From Pseudomonadota bacterium (GTDB taxonomy: Bacteria > Pseudomonadota > Alphaproteobacteria > Rhodobacterales > Rhodobacteraceae), in the NCBI GenBank assembly GCA_022573605.1, contig JACZTQ010000041.1, positions 1 through 14,972 on the forward strand: a DNA stretch of 14,972 nucleotides, in the 5' to 3' direction. Both the position numbers and the translations under genes were made by a program. Shown here piece after piece: positions 7,559-14,582 of the stretch. The notes beneath the pieces are model-generated. The model was given only the letters and a program-made list of their open reading frames with translations. It ran no database searches and had not been told where the DNA came from. Position 1 is the first letter of the stretch, and each line of letters begins with the position of its first letter.

Positions 7559-8488
7559 TCAGCTTTCATGGCGGGCGAAAACCACGTCCTCGCTCACCGA
7601 CGGCTGGGCCGCGAGCGCGACCAGCGCGCCGGTCTCCAACAGCCGGTTGGGCGTGTAGCCGAAGGGCGCGAGCAGCCCCGCGGTCGGGTCCAGGTCGCCC
7701 GGCTGCATCTCGATCACGATGAAATCCGGCGGCCGCTCGCCGAGCATCCCCATCCCGCCGGTCAGGATCCGGGTCTCCATGCCCTGCGCATCGACCTTGA
7801 GAACCCGGAACGGCTGGTCCGCGGCCAGCGGCTCAACCACCTCGCGCATCACCGTGTCGAGCGTCCTGACCTCGACCTCGATCACCGAATCGATCGGATA
7901 GTCCGGCAGCGCTTCGCGGAGCAGCGACGAATAGGGATGCGAGGACGAGACGTAGAAGGGAAGCTTGCCCTCCTGGTCGCCGACCGCGAGGTTGAGAACC
8001 TCGATGCGCGGCGCCGGGCAGTTTCCGGCCGCCTCGCGCAGCCGCCCGGCCAGGCGCGGATTGGGCTCGATCGCCAGCACCATGCCGTCGGGTCCGACGC
8101 CGTTCGCCGCTTCGGCCACCAGCACGCCGGCATTGGCCCCGATATCGACGTAGAGGTCGCCCGGGCGCAGTGCCGTGCGGAGAAAATTGACCACCGGAGG
8201 GTCGTAGGCATAGCGGTAGATCTCCCGGTCGCAGCCTTCGCTCAGATCGACCGGCAGGGTGAGGACGCCGTAGGGCGCCAGCACCTGGCGATCCGCGACG
8301 ACGGCGCGCAGGACGGCGCCGAGAAACCAGCGGAACAGCCGGGGATGGAGATGGTTCTCCAAGGCCAGCGCCGCGATCAGGACGCGCCTCGGCCCGGTGA
8401 GGCGAAGCTTGCCGACGGCGGCGGGCGGCGACGGCGCCAGCGGCGGCGGGCGCGCCCCGGCGGGCTGCTGAAGATGCAGCTCAACCAT
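7559..8488 (-). CDS. FkbM family methyltransferase
   Basis: This 309-residue protein has the FkbM domain. Motif I is DLYVDIGANAGVLVAEAA (111-128), the SAM-ribose acidic strand is VLAIEPNPRLAGRL (137-150), and the family signature is RVLKVDAQGMETRILTGG (228-245), followed by FIVIEMQPGD (256-265). The signature has Ala-Gln where the cluster's other copies have Thr-Glu or Val-Glu; Gln at this position is known in other FkbM proteins. An N-terminal Pro/Ala-rich stretch (9-24) precedes a helical region. The ATG at 8488 overlaps the end of the flippase gene by 8 nt; an in-frame TTG at 8503 is a weaker alternative. Coupling to the flippase and position before the glycosyltransferases suggest it modifies the same repeat unit. 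The substrate is not predictable. Confidence 0.88.
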   Translation of the reverse strand: MVELHLQQPAGARPPPLAPSPPAAVGKLRLTGPRRVLIAALALENHLHPRLFRWFLGAVLRAVVADRQVLAPYGVLTLPVDLSEGCDREIYRYAYDPPVVNFLRTALRPGDLYVDIGANAGVLVAEAANGVGPDGMVLAIEPNPRLAGRLREAAGNCPAPRIEVLNLAVGDQEGKLPFYVSSSHPYSSLLREALPDYPIDSVIEVEVRTLDTVMREVVEPLAADQPFRVLKVDAQGMETRILTGGMGMLGERPPDFIVIEMQPGDLDPTAGLLAPFGYTPNRLLETGALVALAAQPSVSEDVVFARHES

Positions 8489-10085
8489 TGCCCTGTTCGC
8501 CAACCCGCCGGGCCAGCAAGCGGCCGACCGGCGCGGGCAGCATCGAGGCGATAAAATTCAGCTCGCCGGTGCCCTCGACCCGGTCCATCACCGCCACGAT
8601 AGCGACCGTGGCGACGACGAAAACCGCGCCGGTGAGCGGCAGGCCGAGCGCCAGCGAGGCGGCGGGGGCAAAACCCGAAGGCCACACCAGGTTGGCGCCG
8701 ACGGCGATCGCCAGCAGCGCCGCGAGCGCCGGGGCGGCGATCGTCAGGGCGTATCTGCGCAGCCCCAGGCCGAGCAGCCGGCAGCCCCAGATCCCGGTGA
8801 TGAAACCGCGGAACACGAACAGCGGCAGGGCGGTCCCGAGCACCACCCCGAGGATTCCGTAACGCAGCCCGAGCCAGATGCTCAGGCCGACGTTCACCAC
8901 CGCCTCGGCCGCCACCAGCAGGGCATAGCGGTGATGTTGCGAGCGCGCCAGAATGAGTTGCAACAGCGGCACCTGGGCGACCGAGATGGCGTAGGCGACG
9001 ACCACCAGCGCGAGCGGCAGGGCGGCGCTCCGGAAGGCCTCGCCGAGCCACAGCACCAGCAGGTCCTCGCCCGCCACCACCATCATCGCCAGGAAGGCGA
9101 AGCTGATCGAGCCGGCGACCAGCAGGGCGCGGAACAGCAGCCGCGCCTGTTCCCCGGTCCGCTCCGCCCCGGCGAGGTTGGCGAGCCGGGCGCTCAGCGG
9201 CCGCAGGGTGGCGACCACCAGGCTGAGGAGATGGCCCGCGACCATCATCACCACGGCGACGATGGCGACCTCGGCCGGAGCCAGCAGCCGCCCCGCGACG
9301 ACCACGCCCGAGGTGGTCACGACAATACAGGCAAAGCCCAGCACGGCGGTGCCGGCGGTGAACCTCAGCAGCGGCCGCAACTGGCCGGCGACGGCATCGA
9401 TCGAGGGCCGGCGCCCGCGCCCGGCGGCGGCCAGCAGGGCCGCCAGACAGCCGGCCAGCAGCACCAGGTTCGACAGCACGATGCCGCCGGCCAGCGCCAT
9501 CAGCCCCCAGCCAAGATCGAGCAGCACCACCGTGACGGCCAGCTTCACCAGGCTGGCGACGATGACGATGGCGTTCAGGGTGCCGAGCCGCTCCAGGCCC
9601 TGGAGCCCGGCGGCCAGGGCGGCCGAGCCGATGCCGAAGACGATGGCCAGCGCCATGGCGGCCAGCGCGGCCTGGAACTCGCCGCGTCCCGCCGGCGCGA
9701 CGTTGAAGAACTGCGCCAGCGGGTCGGCGGCGGCGACCAGAGCGACGCCGGCCAGCAACCCGAGCCCGGACATCAGCATGAAACCGGCCAGGATGGCGGC
9801 AAAGGCGGCGCTGGCCCGCCCGGCGCCGGATTCGAAGGCGGTCTGGCGGTTGATCCCCTCGGGCAGGCCGATGCCGGCGAGACTGGCGTAGTGCACCACC
9901 GAACCGATGATCGCCCAGAGGCCGAACTGGCTGACGCCGAGCTGGCGCACCACGATCGAGGTCAGCACCAGCCCGACTCCGACATTCACCGCCAGCGCCG
10001 CGTGGCTGGTCAGGGCGCCCTTCAGCAGGAGCCGGCGCTGCCTGGCCGAATCGATGGCCGCCACCTTGTCGGCGATATCACTCAC
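8481..10085 (-). CDS. wzx: Wzx-type lipid-linked oligosaccharide flippase (MOP superfamily)
   Basis: This 534-residue integral membrane protein has 12 or more hydrophobic segments spread over its length. The N-terminus reads LLKGALTSHAALAVNVGVGL, then LTSIVVRQLGVSQFGLWAIIG (41-61), the R-x-L-G-x-x-x-F-G-x-W pattern typical of polysaccharide exporters in the MOP superfamily. Wzx proteins move undecaprenyl-linked repeat units from the cytoplasmic to the periplasmic face of the inner membrane, where Wzy uses them. The GTG at 10085 has a GCGAGG Shine-Dalgarno 5 nt before it and lies 24 nt after the stop of the preceding FkbM gene. Length is slightly above the usual 400-500 residues, with a short basic cytoplasmic N-terminus and a tail of about 20 residues. 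No reaction-specific residue can be read; the symbol reflects role. A lipid II-type flippase is less likely in this context. Confidence 0.85.
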   Translation of the reverse strand: MSDIADKVAAIDSARQRRLLLKGALTSHAALAVNVGVGLVLTSIVVRQLGVSQFGLWAIIGSVVHYASLAGIGLPEGINRQTAFESGAGRASAAFAAILAGFMLMSGLGLLAGVALVAAADPLAQFFNVAPAGRGEFQAALAAMALAIVFGIGSAALAAGLQGLERLGTLNAIVIVASLVKLAVTVVLLDLGWGLMALAGGIVLSNLVLLAGCLAALLAAAGRGRRPSIDAVAGQLRPLLRFTAGTAVLGFACIVVTTSGVVVAGRLLAPAEVAIVAVVMMVAGHLLSLVVATLRPLSARLANLAGAERTGEQARLLFRALLVAGSISFAFLAMMVVAGEDLLVLWLGEAFRSAALPLALVVVAYAISVAQVPLLQLILARSQHHRYALLVAAEAVVNVGLSIWLGLRYGILGVVLGTALPLFVFRGFITGIWGCRLLGLGLRRYALTIAAPALAALLAIAVGANLVWPSGFAPAASLALGLPLTGAVFVVATVAIVAVMDRVEGTGELNFIASMLPAPVGRLLARRVGEQGNG

Positions 10086-10109
10086 GCGCGCCTCGCAACC
10101 CTCGTGGTG

Positions 10110-11078
10110 TCATGGGGAGGCTGCGGCCCGGGCCGGCTTGACGAACAGAATGTCCTCCTGAAACCCGTTCGGGCTGGGAATGCGCCGCGACAGCCCGAAC
10201 CCGGCGTCCCGCAAGAGATCGACGATGTCGTCGAGGCCATAGCCGAGTCGCGCGGCGCTTTGCGGGGTGTATTCGAGCAGCACGAAACCCGAGTCCAGGC
10301 CTCCCAGAAACCCGGTCCCGCCCCTCAGCACGCTGAACTCGTAGCCCTCGGTGTCGATCTTGACGAAGGCCCGTTCCGCGCCCAGGCCGGCCAGCATGTC
10401 AAGCTCGAGCAGCAGCACGTCGAGGTTGCCGTCGCTTTGTGCCGCCACGACATGGTTGGTGCCGGTGTTCTGGTGATCCTCGGCGATCTGGAAGCCGGCG
10501 AAACGCGGGCCGTCGCCGAGCGCGCAGTGGATCGGGCTGATCGAGCTGACGCCATTGGCGGCGATGTTCGTCAGCAGGCGGCGGTATTCGCGCGGACTGG
10601 GCTCGAAGGCGATGGATCGGATGCGCCCACCGCTCTCCAGGGCGCAGACCAGCGAGAACAAGCCGATATGGGCGCCGATATCGACAAACAGATCGAACTC
10701 GTCGAGACGCTCGACGATGATCCGGTGGATCGGGGTGTTGTAGGGGTTCTCATAGATCAGCGACTGCTCGGCATCGGTGAGGAAACAGGCCAGCACCGGG
10801 CCGTAGTCGGATTTCACCAGCACCGGCCCGAACAGCCGGTGGAAATATGTCAGCAGATGGCGCTTGCCCTTGTGGTAGGGCGCGCGGCCGTAGCGGTAGA
10901 GCAGGCGTCCCGGGAGGCCGGTCATGGCGCTGCGCGCACCGCTGCAAGCCTGTTGGTTTCCATGATCCCGATCGTTGCCGGGACTTCGGACCGGATGCGA
11001 GCGGAGTGTCGAGGCGCCCCGGCACCCCGGTTCCGGCTCGGCGCGGCTGGTGGACGATCGATCGAATACCTTGTTCAT
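10110..11078 (-). CDS. FkbM family methyltransferase with N-terminal extension
   Basis: The methyltransferase domain of this 322-residue protein shows motif I DLFVDIGAHIGLFSLVCA (129-146), the acidic strand SIAFEPSPREYRRLL (155-169) and the FkbM signature FVKIDTEGYEFSVLRGG (238-254), followed by SGFVLLEYTPQS (263-274). The ATG at 11078 overlaps the stop of the upstream FkbM gene as ATGA, which supports it by coupling. However, residues 1-51 are polar and low in predicted structure, and a second in-frame ATG at 10925 (MTGLPGRLLYRYGR) begins directly before the conserved region. The extension may therefore be leader sequence rather than protein. It likely methylates a sugar of the repeat unit in the cytoplasm. 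Confidence 0.87.
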   Translation of the reverse strand: MNKVFDRSSTSRAEPEPGCRGASTLRSHPVRSPGNDRDHGNQQACSGARSAMTGLPGRLLYRYGRAPYHKGKRHLLTYFHRLFGPVLVKSDYGPVLACFLTDAEQSLIYENPYNTPIHRIIVERLDEFDLFVDIGAHIGLFSLVCALESGGRIRSIAFEPSPREYRRLLTNIAANGVSSISPIHCALGDGPRFAGFQIAEDHQNTGTNHVVAAQSDGNLDVLLLELDMLAGLGAERAFVKIDTEGYEFSVLRGGTGFLGGLDSGFVLLEYTPQSAARLGYGLDDIVDLLRDAGFGLSRRIPSPNGFQEDILFVKPARAAASP

Positions 11079-11953
11079 ATCTGGGCACCATGAACGACCA
11101 GCGGCTCCGCAGAGATCAGACGCGAAGCGATATCGTCTTCCGAAGCGATGCGGAGGAAGAGTGTATTCCCCGCCCCAACCGACGGGCTTGCCGGCGCCAG
11201 ACTACGGGAAAACGGATCATATTTGCGCGGCTCGAAACCGTGCCGTGAAAGCGTCGCGAGAACGGTTTCGGTTTTGACGCCGGAGACCTCGATGATCATC
11301 GCCCACACCCCCGGTTCCGAGAGCATGTGCGATGCGCCGCGCAGAAGATCGAATTCATGGCCTTCCACGTCGATTTTCACGATCCGCGGCACGTCCTTGA
11401 CGAACAGCGCATCGGCGGTCCGGGCCGGGACGTCGATCGTGTGCGCGGTCTCCGTCGCCGAAGCCACGTGATTGACCGTGTCCTGATCCGTGGTGAAACG
11501 GACTGTCCCGGCTTTGTCGGTCAGGGCGCAGACCTCGACCCGCACATGGTCGTCGAGCGAGTTCAGTGAAATGTTGGCGCGCAGACGCTCGATCGTTTTC
11601 GGAACCGGTTCGATCGCGATCACGCGTGCGCCAGATACGCCAGCGGCGATCACTGTGTAAGATCCTGCGTTGGCACCGATATCGGCGAAGAGGTCACCGG
11701 GCCGCAGGGCATGCGCCACGAACGCCATGTCCTCGAATTCATGCAGGCCGTAGTAGATGTTTCCCGTCACTCCGGTCTCGCCTCGTCTGGCCCAGAGATG
11801 CGTCCCGTTGACGAACTTCACCTGATGCGACGCCGAGGAGAGGCGTGATCGTAGCTGCCAGCCAACAATGTTTGCCATACTCCGGATTGGCCGCCTTCGA
11901 CTCATCGGATGTGCCGCCAAGCCGGCGGCAAATTGCCGTAATTCATCGAACAT
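11075..11953 (-). CDS. FkbM family methyltransferase
   Basis: In this 292-residue protein, motif I is DLFADIGANAGSYTVIAAG (87-105), the acidic strand is VIAIEPVPKTIERLRANI (111-128) and the FkbM signature is RIVKIDVEGHEFDLLRGAS (190-208), followed by AMIIEVSG (218-225). The segment NGTHLWARRGETGVTGNIYYGLHEFED (49-75) is the usual lead-in where FkbM proteins have a Gly-x-x-E-x-x-x-x region. The ATG at 11953 has a weak AAGG 8-11 nt upstream. GC content is intermediate (one line, 11461-11520, counted by hand at about 58%), lower than the carbamoyltransferase but higher than the low-GC FkbM gene. It is translationally coupled to the next FkbM gene downstream. Confidence 0.88.
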   Translation of the reverse strand: MFDELRQFAAGLAAHPMSRRRPIRSMANIVGWQLRSRLSSASHQVKFVNGTHLWARRGETGVTGNIYYGLHEFEDMAFVAHALRPGDLFADIGANAGSYTVIAAGVSGARVIAIEPVPKTIERLRANISLNSLDDHVRVEVCALTDKAGTVRFTTDQDTVNHVASATETAHTIDVPARTADALFVKDVPRIVKIDVEGHEFDLLRGASHMLSEPGVWAMIIEVSGVKTETVLATLSRHGFEPRKYDPFSRSLAPASPSVGAGNTLFLRIASEDDIASRLISAEPLVVHGAQI

Positions 11954-11962
11954 CCGAATGCC

Positions 11963-12037
11963 TTACAGCCCCACGCGCGATGGCACCGGATAGCGTCCCT
12001 CGTGGCGCAGTTTCGCGGGGCGCGGATCAAGCGACAT
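11963..12037 (-). other. Small open reading frame between carbamoyltransferase and FkbM gene (24 codons)
   Basis: An ATG at 12037 opens a 24-codon frame (MSLDPRPAKLRHEGRYPVPS to VGL) ending in TAA at 11963, 9 nt before the FkbM start. It fills most of the 90-bp gap and begins 6 nt after the carbamoyltransferase stop. No Shine-Dalgarno or known domain is visible. It could be a coupling leader, a degraded gene remnant or chance; chance is hard to exclude at this length. Confidence 0.2.
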
Positions 12038-12043
12038 GAATGC

Positions 12044-13798
12044 TCATGTCCGGCAGACCATCCAGTTGCCGAGCACCAGCAGGTCCATCCTGGTGCGTAG
12101 GAAGCACTCGATCGCCTCGCCCGGGCGGCAGACCACCGGCTCGTTCTCGTTGAACGAGGTGTTCAGCACCATCGGCACCCCGGTCTCGGCCCGGAAGGCG
12201 TCGATCAGGCGGTGATAGCGCGGGTTCTGCCCCGCCGTGACCGTTTGCAGCCGCCCCGACCCGTTGACATGGGTCACCGCCGGGATGGCGGCGCGCCTGT
12301 CCTCGCGGATCTGGTAGACTTGGAGCATGAACGGCGCCTCGTAATCGGTCTCGAACCATTCGCCGACATGCTCGCGCATGATCGAGGGGGCGAACGGGCG
12401 GAAGCTCTCGCGGCGCTTGATCTTGGCGTTGAGGATGTCCTTCATGTCGGCCCGGCGCGGGTCGCAGACGATCGAGCGGTTGCCGAGCGCCCGCGGGCCC
12501 CATTCCATCCTTCCCTGGAACCAGCCCACGACATGGCCATCGGCGACGGCGGCAGCCGTCCGCCGGCAGAGCTCGGCTTCGTCCGCCACATGCGTGATGG
12601 CGCAGCCCTCGGCCTCGAACGCCGCCCGGCGCGCCTCGATCTCGGCGCCGAGCGCGTCATCCGTCCATTCCGGCCCGAGAAAGGCGTGATCCATGACGAA
12701 ACCGCGCGGCTGGCCGAGGGTGTCATGCCAGACGCTGTAGGCCGCCCCGATGGCGCCGCCGGCGTCGCCCGCGGCGGCCTGGACATAGAGCTCGGTGAAC
12801 GGCGTCTGCTCGAATATCTTGCCGTTGGCGACCGAATTCATGGCGCAGCCCCCGGCGAGGCACAGCACCGTGTCGCCGGTCGTCGCCTGGACGGCGTTGA
12901 GCAGGTCGAAGAAGGTCTCCTCGTAGAGCGCCTGCAACGAGGCGGCGATGTCCTTGTGGCGCCGGCTCAGGTCCTCGCCGTCGCCGCGCGCCGGGCCGAG
13001 CAACTCTTCGAGCTTGGCGGTGAAGATCCGGCCGACCCGGGGCTGGCCGCCGTCCCAGACCATCTCGACGCCCTCGGCATGGTGGCGGAAATAGTCCAGC
13101 GTCAGTTCGTAGCCGCCATTTTTCTGGCTCGAGACCAGCCGGCGCAACGCCTCCAGATGGTTCGGCTGGCCATAGGGCGCGAGCCCCATCACCTTGTATT
13201 CGTCGCCGTAGTTCCAGAAGCCGAGATACTGGGTCACCGCCTGGTAGAGGAGCCCCAGCGAATGGGGGAAATGGACCTTGCCGAGTTCCGTCATCGCCCC
13301 GCCCCGCCCGGTCGCCCACATGGCCGAGGCAAAATCGCCGAAACCGTCGATCGAGACCACGGCGGCCCGCTCGAAGGGCGAGACGTAGAAGGCGCTGGCG
13401 AGATGGGCGCGGTGATGCTCGACCGGGTGCAGCCGGGCGCTGGCCGCGGCGCGCTCGACGCCAAGCTCGGCGGCCAGCAGATCGATCGGGTTGGCGACCT
13501 TGCCGGCGTTCTCGAGCCGGGCCCGGACCAGATCGAGGCTGGGGCGCTTGGCGAAGGCGAACAGCACCTTCTTGAACAGGTTCGCCCTGGGGTTCCGGTT
13601 GATCGCGACGTGGTCGATCCGGTCCAGGCTCAGCCCGGCCTCGGCCAGGCAATAGCGCACCGCCTCGCTCGGCAGCCCGGCCCAGTGCTTGATCCGGCGG
13701 AAGCGTTCCTCCTCGGCCGCCGCGACCAATTCGCCGTCGCGCACCAGGCAGGCCGCCGAGTCCGCATGGTAGGCGTTGAGGCCGAGGATGGTCGTCAC
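12044..13798 (-). CDS. Carbamoyltransferase, NodU/CmcH (TobZ-like) family
   Basis: Over its full length of 584 residues this enzyme would transfer a carbamoyl group from carbamoyl phosphate, via a carbamoyl-adenylate, to a sugar hydroxyl. The N-terminal ASKHA/Kae1-like domain begins MTTILGLNAYHADSAACLV (1-19), with EERFRRIKHWAGLPSEA (30-46). It carries the metal-binding histidines of HHRAHLASAF (128-137) and the strand VVSIDGFGDFAS (147-158). LCLAGGCAMNSVANGKI (312-328) is the conserved nucleotide-site block. The C-terminal domain has GWFQGRMEWGPRALGNRSI (425-443), IKRRESFRPFAPS (460-472) and VLNTSFNENEPVV (544-556). These are the family's strongest signatures and all are intact. The start is a GTG at 13798 with AGGT about 9 nt before it. 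NodU acts on Nod factor and others act on antibiotics; here the neighbours point to a polysaccharide sugar. Confidence 0.93.
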   Translation of the reverse strand: MTTILGLNAYHADSAACLVRDGELVAAAEEERFRRIKHWAGLPSEAVRYCLAEAGLSLDRIDHVAINRNPRANLFKKVLFAFAKRPSLDLVRARLENAGKVANPIDLLAAELGVERAAASARLHPVEHHRAHLASAFYVSPFERAAVVSIDGFGDFASAMWATGRGGAMTELGKVHFPHSLGLLYQAVTQYLGFWNYGDEYKVMGLAPYGQPNHLEALRRLVSSQKNGGYELTLDYFRHHAEGVEMVWDGGQPRVGRIFTAKLEELLGPARGDGEDLSRRHKDIAASLQALYEETFFDLLNAVQATTGDTVLCLAGGCAMNSVANGKIFEQTPFTELYVQAAAGDAGGAIGAAYSVWHDTLGQPRGFVMDHAFLGPEWTDDALGAEIEARRAAFEAEGCAITHVADEAELCRRTAAAVADGHVVGWFQGRMEWGPRALGNRSIVCDPRRADMKDILNAKIKRRESFRPFAPSIMREHVGEWFETDYEAPFMLQVYQIREDRRAAIPAVTHVNGSGRLQTVTAGQNPRYHRLIDAFRAETGVPMVLNTSFNENEPVVCRPGEAIECFLRTRMDLLVLGNWMVCRT

Positions 13799-13822
13799 TG
13801 GTTTTTTACCTGCAAACCGATT

Positions 13823-14437
13823 TTACTTTGCGGCGCTGGCGATCATGCTCATGGCGAGGGGCGGAATCCGGCCGACGCGGCGGAAATCGCATGACTCGAA
13901 CCCGGCCTCGGCAAGCAAGGCGGAGAGCGTCGCGATCGAGAAGAACTTGATGTGACCCCCGTCCCAAAGCACCGTGAAGTGCTGGTCCATCTTGCCGCTG
14001 ATCGCCAGCGCGATGTTCTTGAGGTAGCCATGATACGGCGTCGAGAGGATCGCCAGGCCACCGGGTTTCAGGCACCGGTGGATCTGTTTCACCACGCTTC
14101 GCGGGTCGTAGCAATGCTCGATGACCTCGATGCAGATCACCAGATCGAAGGCGCCCAGACCGGCAAGGTCATCGTCCGATCCGGCGCGATGGAAGGCGAT
14201 CTCCGGATAGGCAAGCGAAGCCTGGGCGATGCCGCTCGGGGACGGGTCGATGCCGACCACGTCGAACCCCTTGCTCGAGAGCCAGTTCGCCATGGCGCCG
14301 TTGCCGCAACCGAAATCGAGCGCGCGCGCCGACCCCCACTCTCGATCCGCCAGAATCCGCTCGACCGCGGACAGCAGGTATTGGTGCGACCAGGTGTGCT
14401 CGGCATCGTCATATCCAAGGTCCGTGACGGCCGGCAT
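13823..14437 (-). CDS. Class I SAM-dependent methyltransferase (UbiG-like)
   Basis: This 204-residue protein has a Rossmann methyltransferase fold. Motif I is ARALDFGCGNGAMANWL (37-53), the acidic end of strand 2 is VVGIDPSPSGI (60-70), and strand 4 is FDLVICIEVIEHCYDP (97-112), where IEHCYDP matches the usual VIEHVxDP of UbiG-type enzymes. Strand 5 follows as LKPGGLAILSTPYHGYLKN (123-141). A GTG at 14545 would add 36 residues, but these are almost all Gly, Ala, Pro and Arg and look like translated spacer. The ATG at 14437 has GGAGGTG 11 nt upstream and leads directly into a natural start (MPAVTDLGYDD). The TAA is 24 nt before the carbamoyltransferase start. It is likely an O- or N-methyltransferase for a sugar; the acceptor is unknown. 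Confidence 0.85.
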   Translation of the reverse strand: MPAVTDLGYDDAEHTWSHQYLLSAVERILADREWGSARALDFGCGNGAMANWLSSKGFDVVGIDPSPSGIAQASLAYPEIAFHRAGSDDDLAGLGAFDLVICIEVIEHCYDPRSVVKQIHRCLKPGGLAILSTPYHGYLKNIALAISGKMDQHFTVLWDGGHIKFFSIATLSALLAEAGFESCDFRRVGRIPPLAMSMIASAAK

Positions 14438-14448
14438 CAAAGCTCGCG

Positions 14449-14455
14449 CACCTCC
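14449..14455 (-). promoter_or_regulatory. Candidate ribosome binding site for the class I methyltransferase
   Basis: The minus strand reads GGAGGTG, 11 nt before the ATG at 14437. The spacing is somewhat long but supports this start over the GTG at 14545, which has no Shine-Dalgarno. Confidence 0.4.
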
Positions 14456-14501
14456 CCCCCCGGCCGCCGCGATGTTCCCGCCGCCGCGCGCCGGGGAGGC
14501 C

Positions 14502-14563
14502 GCCGGGCCCGCATGGCCGGCGCCGGGACCGGGGATCTCCGTCACCCGATGGCCGGGCCCGCA
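14502..14563. repeat. Pair of 12-bp direct repeats
   Basis: The plus-strand sequence gccgggcccgca occurs at 14502-14513 and again at 14552-14563, 50 bp apart. The core gggccc is self-complementary. In DNA this GC-rich, chance or slippage is the likeliest cause. Confidence 0.4.
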
Positions 14564-14582
14564 AGCGCTGGAACGCCGGCAA

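Larger units (their letters stand above)
14438..14582 (-). other. GC-rich spacer between VanZ-like and methyltransferase genes
   Basis: This 145-bp stretch is extremely GC-rich and of low complexity. It contains the Shine-Dalgarno noted at 14449-14455 and a 12-bp exact direct repeat. I see no clear hairpin followed by a T-run and no promoter that I would defend. If the methyltransferase started at the GTG at 14545, most of it would be coding. Confidence 0.4.

Noticed and set aside
7697..7900. DAQG variant in the FkbM signature as a sign of lost activity
   Set aside because: Gln at this position is found in other FkbM proteins, and motif I and the acidic strand are intact.
8931..11093. A 720-codon frame on the plus strand
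   Set aside because: It lies antisense to the flippase and an FkbM gene, is Gln/Arg/Gly/His-rich without a domain, and is expected in GC-rich DNA where stop codons are rare.
12212..13894. A 560-codon plus-strand frame
   Set aside because: It is antisense to the carbamoyltransferase, whose motifs are clear and complete; the antisense product has no recognisable fold.
14438..14545. N-terminal extension of the class I methyltransferase from a GTG at 14545
   Set aside because: The 36 residues are low-complexity Gly/Ala/Pro, there is no Shine-Dalgarno at the GTG, and the ATG at 14437 has one.
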